From: an uncultured Anaerolineales bacterium
GTDB lineage: Bacteria; Chloroflexota; Anaerolineae; Anaerolineales; UBA6663
Direction of reading: 5' to 3'
NCBI GenBank assembly: GCA_937952305.1
Contig: CALFZO010000004.1
Location: 23,183-87,182, forward strand
DNA length: 64,000 bases
How positions within the stretch are numbered: position 1 is the stretch's first letter; each line of letters opens with the position of its first letter. Below the pieces are notes generated by a model that ran no database searches, was not told the DNA's origin, and was given only the letters and a program-made list of their open reading frames with translations. A program made the position numbers and the translations under genes. Shown in pieces: positions 16,269-24,403 of the stretch.

Positions 16269-16814
16269 TCAGGCGGCGGGCGTCTCCGCCGGGGCAGCGG
16301 CGGCCTCGGCCGGCTCGGCCGCCGTTTCAGCCGGGGCTGGGGCCGGGGCGGCCGCCGTCTTGATCGCCTCGCCTTCGCGGTAGATGATCACCTTAACGGA
16401 CGGGATCAGGTCGGTGGTCAGGCGCACCGGCACCTGGTGCTCGCCCAGCTCGCGCAGCGGCTGATGGCCGACATTGCGCCGGTCGATCTCCAGGCCGGAG
16501 ACTTCCTTGATCTTGGCCGCCACCTGGGCGGACGTGATGGAGCCGTACAGCTTGCCGGTCTCACCGGCCTTGGCCGGGAAGGTCAGCGTCAGGGCCTTGA
16601 GGGCGTCGGCCACGCCCTGCATCTCGGCGTTGAGTTTGGCGCGCGAGATCGTGGCGTTCTGGCGCAGCGTTTCGGCCTGCTTCAGCGCCGACGGCGTGGC
16701 CAGCACGGCCAGCCGCTGTGGGAGCAGGAAATTGCGGCCATAGCCGTCGGCAACCTTCTTCACTTCGCCGGCGTGGCCGAGCTTATACACGTCTTTGATC
16801 AGCAATACACGCAT
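16269..16814 (-). CDS. rplI: 50S ribosomal protein L9 with Ala/Glu/Pro-rich tail
   Basis: 181 residues against about 148 for typical L9. The N-terminal rRNA-binding domain is intact (MRVLLIKDVYKLGHAGEVKKVADGYGRNFLLPQRLA). The connecting helix and C-terminal domain follow (KLYGSITSAQVAAKI, then LGEHQVPVRLTTDLIPSVKVII). After about residue 150 comes a 30-residue tail almost wholly of Ala, Pro and Glu, probably disordered. It has its own terminator and sits apart from rpsF/rpsR/ssb, its usual neighbours in many bacteria. Confidence 0.95.
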   Translation of the reverse strand: MRVLLIKDVYKLGHAGEVKKVADGYGRNFLLPQRLAVLATPSALKQAETLRQNATISRAKLNAEMQGVADALKALTLTFPAKAGETGKLYGSITSAQVAAKIKEVSGLEIDRRNVGHQPLRELGEHQVPVRLTTDLIPSVKVIIYREGEAIKTAAAPAPAPAETAAEPAEAAAAPAETPAA

Positions 16815-16930
16815 GGAGTCAAGCCCTGTCCTTTCTTTGGCGGGACGGCCCGTCTGGCCGCCCGGGGTGGGGCGAAGGGTACAACGCCCCGATGCAGTTG
16901 GCGCGCGGCTGCGGGAGGGCAGGCCGGCGT

Positions 16931-16957
16931 GAAAACTCCCGCTGGCTGCGGGAGAGT
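16931..16957 (-). terminator. Terminator after rimI
   Basis: CTCCCGC (16937-16943) pairs with GCGGGAG (16949-16955) around a 5-nt loop. On the minus strand it is followed by TTTTCA. It lies 41 bp beyond the rimI stop. Confidence 0.75.
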
Positions 16958-16997
16958 TGAGATTCTAACAAAGAGCGGCGGTTACGGCAAGAGCCGG

Positions 16998-17474
16998 TCA
17001 GGCGCGGCGCTTCTCCATCACCACGCCGTCTTCGCCGCCGGAGTAATAGCGCGCGATCTGGCTCACCGGCCGGTACCCGAACTCGCGGTAGAGCGCCTGG
17101 GCGGGCATGTTGGACACGCGCACGGTCAGCTTGAGCACGGGCTGGGCCAGGCGCGCCTCGACGGCGGCCAGCAGGCGGCGCCCGATGCCCTGGCGCTGGA
17201 ATTGGGGGTGGACGCCGATGGTGGCGATCCAGCCCTCCTGCTCCGCCGGGCGCGTCTCGCCGATGGCGAAGCCGACCAGGCGCTCGGCGGTCCGGCCGGG
17301 CGCGGCCGGGTTGGCGGCTACCACCTTGAGCCGGATGCTCGGGCTGAGCAGCGCGAACGAGAGTTCAAGCAGGCCCCAGGCGTCCGCGCCGAAACAGGCC
17401 CGTTCCAGCTCCCGCACGGCGAACAGGTCCCGCCAGGTGGCCGGGCAGATGTCGATCTGGGGAAGCGCATTCAT
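16998..17474 (-). CDS. rimI: GNAT acetyltransferase, probable ribosomal-protein-S18-alanine N-acetyltransferase RimI
   Basis: 158 residues, a single GNAT domain. The acetyl-CoA pyrophosphate loop is in IGVHPQFQRQGIGRRLLAAVE (Q-x-x-G-I-G-R), with upstream LVGFAIGE and downstream LTVRVSNMPAQALYREFGYRPV, which matches the RimI L-x-V-R-x-S-N-x-x-A-x-x-L-Y-x-x-x-G-F pattern. RimI acetylates the N-terminal Ala of S18. Because RimI-like folds are diverse, the substrate is inferred. Confidence 0.75.
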   Translation of the reverse strand: MNALPQIDICPATWRDLFAVRELERACFGADAWGLLELSFALLSPSIRLKVVAANPAAPGRTAERLVGFAIGETRPAEQEGWIATIGVHPQFQRQGIGRRLLAAVEARLAQPVLKLTVRVSNMPAQALYREFGYRPVSQIARYYSGGEDGVVMEKRRA

Positions 17475-17581
17475 GCCGGGTGGCTGATCCTCCGCCGGCG
17501 TCCACGCGTCCGCGGGTTAAAGCCGGAGGCCGCCCCCGGGCGGGGCGGCCTCGGCATCAAGCGCGGCCGGCGCCGGCCGGG

Positions 17582-18490
17582 TTAGTCCTTCTTGGGGCCC
17601 ACGAAGTTGCTCAAAAGTGACGTGAACTCCATCGGGAAGATGTACTTGGTGGCTGGGCTCATACCCATGGCCTTGAGCGTCTCGAAGTACTGCAGCGTCA
17701 TCGTCTTCTGGTCGATGGTGCTGGCGGCGTTGTAGATCGTCTGCAGCGCGGCCGCAAAGCCCTCTGCTCGCAGCAGCTGGGCCTGCTTCTCGCCCTCCGC
17801 CCGCAGGATGTTGGACTGGCGTTCGCCCTCGGCCTGCAGGATGTTGGCCTGCTTGGTGCCCTCGGCGCGGTTGATGGCCGCCTCTTTGTCGCCGGTGGAT
17901 TCGGTCACCAGCGCGCGGCGCGTGCGCTCAGCCGACATCTGCCGGTTCATGGCGTCCTGCACGTCGCGCGGCGGGATGATCTCGCGGATTTCGACGTTGG
18001 TGACCTTGACGCCCCAGCGCTCGGTGACCTCGTCTAGCTTGACGCGCAGAGTCTGGTTGATGTGCTCGCGCTGGGAGAGCACGTCGTCCAGCAGGATGCC
18101 GCCGATGACCGAGCGCAGCGTGGTGGTGGCGATACCGGCCGCCGCCATCTCGAAGTTGCCCACGCCCACCACGGTCAGCGTCGCGTCGACGACCTTGTAG
18201 TACCACAGGAAGTCAATCGAGATCGGCGCGTTGTCCTTGGTGATGGAGGTCTGGTGCGGCACCTCGCGCACCTGCTCGCGCAGATCCACCGTGCGGGCCT
18301 GGTCGATGACGGGCAGGAGCAGCACGATGCCCGGCCCCTTCTGGCCGATGACGCGGCCCAGGCGCAGCACCACCAGGCGCTGATACTCCGGCACGATGCG
18401 GATCGAGGTGGCCAGGACCCCCAGCACCACCAGCACCACCACGCCGACCACGCACAGCAAGACCGAGCCACTTAGAAAAGCTGCATCCAT
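17582..18490 (-). CDS. SPFH/band-7 domain membrane protein (stomatin/QmcA-like)
   Basis: 302 residues from the ATG at 18490, which has AAAGGACG upstream. An N-terminal membrane anchor (LSGSVLLCVVGVVVLVVLGVLA) is followed by the band-7 domain: IVPEYQRLVVLRLGRV, GPGIVLLLPVIDQARTVDLR, then VTNVEIREIIPPRDVQDAMNRQMSAER. A coiled-coil segment has the repeated motif INRAEGTKQANILQAEGERQ. The stomatin/QmcA family forms membrane microdomain oligomers; no NfeD partner gene is adjacent. It starts 53 bp after a zinc-ribbon/TPR membrane protein on the same strand, suggesting an operon. Confidence 0.9.
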   Translation of the reverse strand: MDAAFLSGSVLLCVVGVVVLVVLGVLATSIRIVPEYQRLVVLRLGRVIGQKGPGIVLLLPVIDQARTVDLREQVREVPHQTSITKDNAPISIDFLWYYKVVDATLTVVGVGNFEMAAAGIATTTLRSVIGGILLDDVLSQREHINQTLRVKLDEVTERWGVKVTNVEIREIIPPRDVQDAMNRQMSAERTRRALVTESTGDKEAAINRAEGTKQANILQAEGERQSNILRAEGEKQAQLLRAEGFAAALQTIYNAASTIDQKTMTLQYFETLKAMGMSPATKYIFPMEFTSLLSNFVGPKKD

Positions 18491-18543
18491 AGACTTTCGT
18501 CCTTTCCCGTCTTCGGCTACCCCGCGCGCGCGCGGGGCTGTCG

Positions 18544-19752
18544 CTACGGCTTCCCGCTCTGGCTGCGCTCCGCCTGTTGGCGAACCAGGGCGATGATCTC
18601 CGGCAGATCGGGGTCGCGCGGCGCGCGCCGGGCGGCCTCCTCCAGGGTGCGCAGGCTGCGGGCGTAGCGCTGGATGCGCGCATACCCCAGCCCCAGATGC
18701 TTGTAGTAAGCGGCCTCCTTGGGGGCCAGCCCCACGGCCCGGCGCCACTGCGCCACCGCCAGCGCCCACATCCCGGCGCGGCTGTAATCGTGGCCGAGCT
18801 TGTGGAAGGCGGCGGCGCTGTGCGCGCGCGGGTCTGGCTGGGTGAGCAGCCGCTCCCAGGTCACCGTGAATTCCTGATAAGACGCGCCTATCAGGTAGAG
18901 CAGGGCCAGCCCCAGCCCCAGGTTGAGCACGGCCGCCACCGGCCCCAGCAGGCCGCTGAAGAGCAGATAGATATTGGCCAGCACGTCCAGGACCAGCGCG
19001 CCCAGGGCCAGATAGTACGCCCAGCCCCAGCGCTGGCTGAGGGTCAGCAGCAGCAGGCCAAGGCCGGCCACCCGCAGCCCCAGGCCGGTGGCCAGGGCGC
19101 CGGCCACCGGGGCCGAGAAGTCGGCGAAGTGGCTGAACAGGTAGGTGACGCCGGGGAAGGTCTGCACCAACTGCAGGCTGCCCAAGGTCGGCGCGCCGGT
19201 GCTGGCCGCGTTCACGGTCAGCAGCGGGAAGGCCAACTCCACGATGCCGGCGCCGACGTTGATGACGAGCAGGAGCAGGCCCAGGCGCAGGAAGGCCGAG
19301 TCATGCGAAGGCTGCACCGGCATCGTCAGGGCCTGGCCGCAGTGCGGGCATTTGCGGTCGGCGGCCTGCGTCGGGCGCCCGCAGTACACGCACTGGAGCG
19401 GATCGTCGAGGCCGTCGTCGGGTTCGGGCGGGGCGCCGGCCAGCAGGCCCTGCCACGGGTCGGCGGCCGGTGGGGCGGCTGGCGCGCTCACGGCCGGGCG
19501 GGCCCGCAGTTGGTCCAGCCGGGCCCGGGCCTCGGCGTTGGCGGGGTTGAGGGTCAGGACGTTTTCCAGCGCCACCTCGGCGTCGGCCGGGTCGTCCATG
19601 GCCTGGCTGAGCCACAGCCAAGCCTGCTCATGGTGCTCGTCGCGCTCGATCACCTGCAGCAGCAGCGCGCGGCCACGCTCGCGCTCTCCGCGCTGGAGCG
19701 CGGCGATGCCGGCTTGGAGCAGCGATTGGAGCTCGGAGGAGGCGGAAGCCAT
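18544..19752 (-). CDS. Membrane protein with N-terminal TPRs, zinc ribbon and C-terminal TPRs
   Basis: About 402 residues from the ATG at 19752. The N-terminal 95 residues are TPR-like (GRALLLQVIERDEHHEQAWLWLSQAM; ALENVLTLNPANAEARARLDQL). A zinc ribbon follows: CVYCGRPTQAADRKCPHCG. Then come about four to five membrane helices (FLRLGLLLLVINVGAGIVEL through LGPVAAVLNLGLGLALLYLI), then C-terminal TPRs (AVAQWRRAVGLAPKEAAYYKHLGLGYARI). No family name is recognised. Its role may be scaffolding with the SPFH protein encoded immediately downstream, but that is inference from context. Confidence 0.8.
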   Translation of the reverse strand: MASASSELQSLLQAGIAALQRGERERGRALLLQVIERDEHHEQAWLWLSQAMDDPADAEVALENVLTLNPANAEARARLDQLRARPAVSAPAAPPAADPWQGLLAGAPPEPDDGLDDPLQCVYCGRPTQAADRKCPHCGQALTMPVQPSHDSAFLRLGLLLLVINVGAGIVELAFPLLTVNAASTGAPTLGSLQLVQTFPGVTYLFSHFADFSAPVAGALATGLGLRVAGLGLLLLTLSQRWGWAYYLALGALVLDVLANIYLLFSGLLGPVAAVLNLGLGLALLYLIGASYQEFTVTWERLLTQPDPRAHSAAAFHKLGHDYSRAGMWALAVAQWRRAVGLAPKEAAYYKHLGLGYARIQRYARSLRTLEEAARRAPRDPDLPEIIALVRQQAERSQSGKP

Positions 19753-19834
19753 GGGATCGCAATGTCTCTGAGTGGGCCCTCTGATTATACCGTCTCGGGC
19801 CGGACGCCTCCAAGTGGCGCCGCGCCCGGGCCGA

Positions 19835-19863
19835 TTGTCATTTTGCGCGGTTGACTCTAAAAT
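19835..19863 (+). promoter_or_regulatory. Strong promoter giving a leaderless copD-like mRNA
   Basis: TTGTCA (19835-19840), exactly 17 bp, then TAAAAT (19858-19863). Transcription should start near 19870, two bases before the ATG at 19872, so the message is essentially leaderless. Confidence 0.75.
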
Positions 19864-19871
19864 CCTGGCCG

Positions 19872-20375
19872 ATGCCAACCTGGGCTTTGGCGCTCGCTTA
19901 CGGCTTCCACCTGATCGCCACGGTGATCTGGGTGGGCGGCCTGGCGCTGATGGCGCTGGTGGTCTGGCCTGGGGCGCGCGCCCGGCTGGGGCCTGGCCCG
20001 GCGCTCGGCCAGCTCCTGAGCGAGCTGCAGCGCCGTTTCAACCCGCTCGCCTGGACCAGCCTGGCGGTGCTGGTCGGCACCGGCCTGATGCAGATGACGG
20101 CCGACCCCAATTACGGCGGCTTCCTGGTGATCGACAACGCCTGGGCGGTGGCGATCCTGGTCAAGCACCTGGCCGTGCTGGGGATGGTCGCGGCCGGCGC
20201 CGCCATGCAGGGCTGGCTCCAGCCGGAGCTGGCGCGGCTGGCCCTGCTGGAGGCCCATGGCCGGCCGGCGCCGGAGTTGGCCGCGCTGCGCCGCCGCGAG
20301 GCCGTCTTGCTGTGGCTCAACCTGGCCTGCGCCCTGGTGACGCTGGCCTGCACGGCCGTGGCCACGGCGGTGTGA
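19872..20375 (+). CDS. CopD-family membrane protein
   Basis: 167 residues from the ATG at 19872; a TTG seven codons upstream is made unlikely by the promoter. Four transmembrane helices: YGFHLIATVIWVGGLALMALVVW (with a membrane His typical of CopD), LAWTSLAVLVGTGLMQMTA, WAVAILVKHLAVLGMVAAGAAM and LLWLNLACALVTLACTAVATAV. His in helix 1 and in VKHL match the conserved histidines of the copper-resistance D/YpcP family, which has been linked to copper or heme. It heads a tight run of genes: 4 bp to the next ORF, then ccrM. Confidence 0.8.
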   Translation: MPTWALALAYGFHLIATVIWVGGLALMALVVWPGARARLGPGPALGQLLSELQRRFNPLAWTSLAVLVGTGLMQMTADPNYGGFLVIDNAWAVAILVKHLAVLGMVAAGAAMQGWLQPELARLALLEAHGRPAPELAALRRREAVLLWLNLACALVTLACTAVATAV

Positions 20376-20379
20376 CGGT

Positions 20380-20760
20380 ATGCGGACGACGCGCCACGTC
20401 ACTCTGGCCTGCGAGCGCTGCGGGCGGGCGGCGGCCGAAATCACGCTGATCCCGGCCGAGGTGGCCAGCGCCGCGCCTTGGTCCCAGGGCGACCGCCTGG
20501 AGCGCACTGATTTTCTCGGCCCGGTCACCCAGTTCGGCCCGTACGAGGTGCTGCTGCCGCTCTTCGAGCAGGTGGCCCGCCGGGACTTCGACGCCGCGCG
20601 CGAGCGGGACGCCGACCTGGTGAGCTTCTTCTGCTGGCGCTGCCGGCGCGTGTACTGTGACCAGTGCTGGACCGGGCATCGCATGACATTCGACGACGGC
20701 TTCTACGACTGTATGTACGCCACCTGCCCGGAAGGGCATGAGCAGATGATCGATGACTGA
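20380..20760 (+). CDS. Small Cys-rich, probably zinc-binding protein of unknown function
   Basis: 126 residues. Cysteine motifs: CERCGR near the N-terminus, CWRCRRVYCDQCW at about 92-104, then a DCMYATCPEGHE cluster near the C-terminus. The pattern of two CxxC pairs plus CxxCW and His looks like one or two treble-clef or ribbon zinc sites. I do not recognise the family. It lies between copD-like and ccrM genes with gaps of 4 and 9 bp, so all three are probably one transcript. Confidence 0.7.
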   Translation: MRTTRHVTLACERCGRAAAEITLIPAEVASAAPWSQGDRLERTDFLGPVTQFGPYEVLLPLFEQVARRDFDAARERDADLVSFFCWRCRRVYCDQCWTGHRMTFDDGFYDCMYATCPEGHEQMIDD

Positions 20761-20769
20761 CGGTGACCG

Positions 20770-21882
20770 ATGACGACCGACGCGCCTCTGCCGCTTGACC
20801 AGGTCCTGCACGGCGACTGCACCCGGCTGCTCTTCGAGCTGCCGGAGAAATCCGTCGACGTGGTTTTCGCCGACCCGCCCTACAACCTCCAGCTCCGCAA
20901 AGAGCTGTGGCGGCCCAACATGACCAAGGTGGACGCCGTCGACGACGACTGGGATCACTTTGACAGCCTGGCCGAATACGACGCCTTCACGCGCACCTGG
21001 CTGAGCGGCTGCCGGCGCGTGCTCAAAGACACCGGCACGCTGTGGGTCATCGGCTCGTACCACAACATCTACCGCGTCGGCGCGCAGCTGCAGGACCTGG
21101 GCTACTGGATCCTCAACGACGTGGTCTGGGTCAAGAGCAACCCGACGCCGCAGTTCCGCGGCGTGCGCTTCACCAACGCCCACGAGACGCTGCTGTGGGC
21201 GCAGAAGAAGCGCGGCGCCAAGTACACGTTCAACTATCGCGCCCTCAAATCCCTCAACGACGACCTGCAGATGCGCAGCGATTGGTATCTGGGGCTGTGC
21301 ATCGGCAAGGAGCGCCTGCGCACCAGCGCCGGCGAGAAGGCCCACGCCACGCAGAAGCCGGAGGCCCTGCTCTACCGCATCCTGCTGGCCACCACCCAGC
21401 CCGGCGACGTCGTCCTGGACCCGTTCTTCGGCACCGGCACCACCGGGGCGGTGGCCCGCCAGCTGCGCCGGCATTGGGTCGGGATCGAGAGGGAGCGCCG
21501 CTACGTGACGCTGGCCCGCCAGCGTATCGCGGCCATCACGCCGTCGGTCTTCACCGACGACAGCGTCTACCGGATGCCCGAGAAGCGCGCGGCTCGGCGC
21601 GTCCCGTTCGGCGCGCTGCTGGAGCATGGGCTGCTCCAGCCGGGCCAGACCCTCTACTTCGGCAAGCGCGGCCAGTTCACGGCCACCGTGCTCTCGGACG
21701 GCCAGATCCGGCACAACGGCACCGTCGGCTCCATCCACGCCGTCGGCCGGGCCGTGCAGAACGTGCCGTCCTGCAACGGCTGGGAGCACTGGTTTTACGA
21801 CGACGCCGAGAGCGGCGAGCGCCGCCCGATCGACGCCCTGCGCGAACGCGTCCTCAACGCCGCCGGGCCGGCGCCCCGCTGA
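20770..21882 (+). CDS. ccrM: CcrM-type DNA (adenine-N6) methyltransferase with C-terminal RAMA domain
   Basis: 370 residues, the length of CcrM. It is a beta-class m6A methyltransferase: catalytic DPPYNLQL (Asp35-Tyr38) comes before the AdoMet motif DPFFGTGTTG (217-226). Stretches close to Caulobacter CcrM include KVDAVDDDWDHFDS, IGSYHNIYRVG, LQDLGYWILNDVVW, RFTNAHETLLWA and AHATQKPEALLYRI. The C-terminal region (about 277-360: RVPFGALLEHGLL, GTVGSIHAVG, CNGWEHWFY, PIDALR) is the RAMA domain needed for DNA binding in CcrM. The expected target is GANTC, by homology. No restriction endonuclease lies nearby, so it is an orphan methylase likely to be regulatory. Confidence 0.9.
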   Translation: MTTDAPLPLDQVLHGDCTRLLFELPEKSVDVVFADPPYNLQLRKELWRPNMTKVDAVDDDWDHFDSLAEYDAFTRTWLSGCRRVLKDTGTLWVIGSYHNIYRVGAQLQDLGYWILNDVVWVKSNPTPQFRGVRFTNAHETLLWAQKKRGAKYTFNYRALKSLNDDLQMRSDWYLGLCIGKERLRTSAGEKAHATQKPEALLYRILLATTQPGDVVLDPFFGTGTTGAVARQLRRHWVGIERERRYVTLARQRIAAITPSVFTDDSVYRMPEKRAARRVPFGALLEHGLLQPGQTLYFGKRGQFTATVLSDGQIRHNGTVGSIHAVGRAVQNVPSCNGWEHWFYDDAESGERRPIDALRERVLNAAGPAPR

Positions 21883-21900
21883 CGCGCCACGGAGAGCCCT

Positions 21901-22431
21901 ATGCAATCGCGCGGCGCGCTCCTCACCGGCGTGCTGATGATCCTGATCGGCGGCTGGCTCCTGGCGCAGAACTTCGGCGCGGCGCTGCCGGGCCTGGAGC
22001 AGCTCTGGCCGGCCTTTCCTTTGCTGGGCGGGCTGGCGTTCCTGGTCCAGTATTTTGCCAACGGCCGGCGCGACGACGGGCTGGTCTTTGTCGGCGTGGC
22101 CGCCGCCCTGGTGGGCGGCTTCTTCTTCGCGTTCACCCTCGGACCGCTGCGCTTCGACGAGGGCGATATGCGCCGCTGGTGGCCGGTCTTCGTCCTGATC
22201 GGAGCGGCCGCGTCCCTGGCGCAGTGGCTGGCCCAGCCGCGTGAATGGGGCCGGTTGGCGTTCGCCAGCCTGGCCGCCCTGGTGGGGACGGTGGCCCTGG
22301 CCGCCACGCTGGGCTACCTCGACCGCGGCCAACTGGCCCAGCTGGCGCGCTGGTGGCCGGTGCTGCTGATCGTGGCCGGGCTGATGGCGCTGGCCAGTGC
22401 TCTGGCCGGCCGCGGCCGGGGCCGTTCCTGA
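21901..22431 (+). CDS. LiaF/LiaI-like multi-helix membrane protein
   Basis: 176 residues with about six transmembrane helices arranged as repeated units that each contain a W-P pair (LEQLWPAFPLLGGLAFLVQYF; MRRWWPVFVLIGAAASLAQWL; LARWWPVLLIVAGLMALASAL). This is the signature of the LiaI-LiaF-like transmembrane region (DUF5668-type), common in Gram-positives and Chloroflexota. No soluble LiaF C-terminal domain is present. Function is unknown. It lies 18 bp after ccrM. Confidence 0.7.
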   Translation: MQSRGALLTGVLMILIGGWLLAQNFGAALPGLEQLWPAFPLLGGLAFLVQYFANGRRDDGLVFVGVAAALVGGFFFAFTLGPLRFDEGDMRRWWPVFVLIGAAASLAQWLAQPREWGRLAFASLAALVGTVALAATLGYLDRGQLAQLARWWPVLLIVAGLMALASALAGRGRGRS

Positions 22432-22453
22432 CCCGGCGCCCGGGTCAGCGACC

Positions 22454-23566
22454 ATGCACGTCGGCATCGACGCCAGCCGCGCGACTGTCGCGCGGCGCAC
22501 CGGCACCGAGAGCTACGCGCTCCACCTCCTGCGGGCTATGCTGGCCCGCCCTCCCGCCGAAACCGTCAGCCTGTACTTTCGAGACGAGCCCGCGCCGGGG
22601 CTGTTCCCGGACTCGGCCGGCGTCACGCCCCGCGTCATCCCGTTTCCGCGCCTGTGGACGCACCTGCGCCTGGCCGCCGACCTGGCCGTGCGCCGGCCGC
22701 GCCCGGACGTGCTGTTTGTGCCCGCCCACGTCGTGCCCGTGGTCTGTCCGGTCCCGGCCGTGGTCACCGTCCACGACCTCGGCTATCGGCACTTCCCGGA
22801 CGCGCACCCGCTGGCGCAGCGCCTCTACCTGGAAGCCTCCACATACTATTCGGCCCACGCCGCCGCCCACGTCATCGCCGACTCCGAGGCCACACGCCGC
22901 GACCTGCGGACGTTCTATGGCGTGCCGGCGGAGCGCGTGGCCGTGGTGTACCCCGGCCGGGACGAGAGCCTGCGGCCCGTGGACCCGGCCGCGGTCCGCG
23001 CCAAGTACGGGCTGCCGGAGCGCTACCTGCTGCACGTCGGCACGCTTCAGCCGCGCAAGAACCTGGTGCGGCTGATGGAGGCGGCGCGGACGGTGGCGCA
23101 GACCGAGCTCGCCGACATCAGCCTGGTGCTGGCCGGCCGGCCCGGCTGGCTCGCGGCCCCCATCCTGCAAGCGGCGCGTGAGTGCGGGCCGCTGGTGCGC
23201 GTGCTCGAATACGTCCCGGACGAGGACCTGCCCGGTCTGTATTCCGGCGCCGCGGTCTTCGCCTTCCCGTCGCTGTTTGAAGGCTTCGGCTTTCCGGTGC
23301 TGGAGGCGATGGCGTGCGGCACGCCCGTCGTCTGCGCCAACACGTCATCGTTGCCGGAAGTGGCCGGGACGGCGGCGTTGTTGGTGGATCCGCTGGACGT
23401 GGCGGCGTTGGCGACCGCGCTGACGCGCGCGTTGACTGACCCGGCTGTGCGCGCCGAACTGGTGGCGCGGGGCTTCCGGCAGGTGCAGCGGTTTACGTGG
23501 GCGCGGGCGGCCGATGAGGTCTGGGCGGTGCTGGCCGGCGCGGCCTCCGGAGCTCGTCGACGATGA
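22454..23566 (+). CDS. GT4-family glycosyltransferase
   Basis: About 370 residues from the ATG at 22454 (MHVGIDASR). Two Rossmann-like halves: the N-terminal acceptor domain with VVTVHDLGYRHFPD and VIADSEATRRDL, and the donor domain with YLLHVGTLQPRKNLVRLMEA, LVLAGRPGW, YVPDEDLPGLYSGAAVFAFPSLFEGFGFPVLEAMACGTPVVCAN. The E-G-F-G-F-P-x-x-E motif is that of GT4 retaining transferases. The stop overlaps the next start (ATGA), so it is coupled to the WecG/TagA gene, and both probably build one extracellular glycan or lipid-linked oligosaccharide. Confidence 0.93.
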   Translation: MHVGIDASRATVARRTGTESYALHLLRAMLARPPAETVSLYFRDEPAPGLFPDSAGVTPRVIPFPRLWTHLRLAADLAVRRPRPDVLFVPAHVVPVVCPVPAVVTVHDLGYRHFPDAHPLAQRLYLEASTYYSAHAAAHVIADSEATRRDLRTFYGVPAERVAVVYPGRDESLRPVDPAAVRAKYGLPERYLLHVGTLQPRKNLVRLMEAARTVAQTELADISLVLAGRPGWLAAPILQAARECGPLVRVLEYVPDEDLPGLYSGAAVFAFPSLFEGFGFPVLEAMACGTPVVCANTSSLPEVAGTAALLVDPLDVAALATALTRALTDPAVRAELVARGFRQVQRFTWARAADEVWAVLAGAASGARRR

Positions 23567-24312
23567 CGCCCACGCCGGCCGCCGTCGTCATCCTGGGCGT
23601 GCGCGTGCACGCCGTCACCATGCCGGCCGTGCTGGATTGGATCGCCGCCGCCATCGCTCGGCGCGAGCCGCGCCAGTTGTGCACGTCCAACCCCGAGTTC
23701 CTCATGGCGGCTCAAGCCGACCGCGAGTTCCGGGATCTGCTCAACGCCGCCGACCTCGTGGTGCCGGACGGTATCGGCCTGTTGCTGGCGGCGCGTTGGC
23801 TGAGGGAGCCTCTGCCGGAGCGCGTGGCCGGCTCGGACCTGGTGGTCCAGATCGCCGAGCGGGCGGCGCGCGAGGGCTGGCGCCTGTTCTGTCTCGGCGC
23901 GGCCGAAGGGGTGGCGCAGCGCGCGGCGGCGGTCCTGCAGGCGCGCTATCCGGGCCTGGTCATCGCCGGCACCTACGCCGGCAGCCCGCGCCCGGAGGCC
24001 GAGGCCGAGATCGTGGCGCGGGTCCGCGCCGCCGCGCCGGATGTCTTGTTCGTGGCCTATGGCGCGCCCGCGCAAGACAAGTGGATCGCGCGCAACCGCG
24101 CCCGCCTGGCCGTGCCGCTCTGTCTGGGGGTGGGCGGCTCGTTCGACTTCCTGGCGGGGGCGGCCCGGCGCGCGCCGCGCTGGGTGCAGCGCCTGGGGCT
24201 GGAGTGGCTGCACCGGCTCTATCGCCAGCCGTGGCGGGCCCGCCGCATCTTCACGGCGACCGTCCTGTTTTCACTGGCCGTGCTGCGCCACGGCCGGTCC
24301 CCATCCCGTTAA
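23563..24312 (+). CDS. WecG/TagA/CpsF-family glycosyltransferase
   Basis: 249 residues of GT26. Conserved features are TSNPEFLMAAQADREFRDLLNAADLVVPDGIGLL, RLFCLGAAEGVAQRAA, FVAYGAPAQDKWIARN and the C-terminal GVGGSFDFLAGAARRAPRWVQRLGLEWLHRL membrane-association segment. Family members transfer N-acetylmannosamine(-uronic acid) or glucose onto undecaprenyl-linked sugars. It overlaps the GT4 gene by 4 nt. The next gene is controlled by a c-di-GMP riboswitch, which ties this locus to surface or exopolysaccharide biology. Confidence 0.93.
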   Translation: MTPTPAAVVILGVRVHAVTMPAVLDWIAAAIARREPRQLCTSNPEFLMAAQADREFRDLLNAADLVVPDGIGLLLAARWLREPLPERVAGSDLVVQIAERAAREGWRLFCLGAAEGVAQRAAAVLQARYPGLVIAGTYAGSPRPEAEAEIVARVRAAAPDVLFVAYGAPAQDKWIARNRARLAVPLCLGVGGSFDFLAGAARRAPRWVQRLGLEWLHRLYRQPWRARRIFTATVLFSLAVLRHGRSPSR

Positions 24313-24362
24313 GTCTTCCCCCCAAACCTATCTATCGACGCTCCGTAGAATAGTGTAGCTTA

Positions 24363-24382
24363 GGGCAAGCAGCGGCTTGCCC
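24363..24382 (+). terminator. Stem-loop upstream of the riboswitch
   Basis: GGGCAAGC (24363-24370), AGCG tetraloop, GCTTGCCC (24375-24382). No T-tract follows, so termination of the glycosyltransferase transcript would be weak. It may instead stabilise the 5' end of the riboswitch RNA. Confidence 0.4.
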
Positions 24383-24403
24383 GCCGCGCTCGCTCGTTCG
24401 AGA

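Noticed and set aside
20317..22506. A 729-codon minus-strand open frame opposite ccrM and its neighbours
   Set aside because: The plus strand here encodes clear proteins (CcrM, LiaF-like). The minus frame has low-complexity Gln/Arg/Gly-rich composition typical of antisense reading in high-GC DNA.
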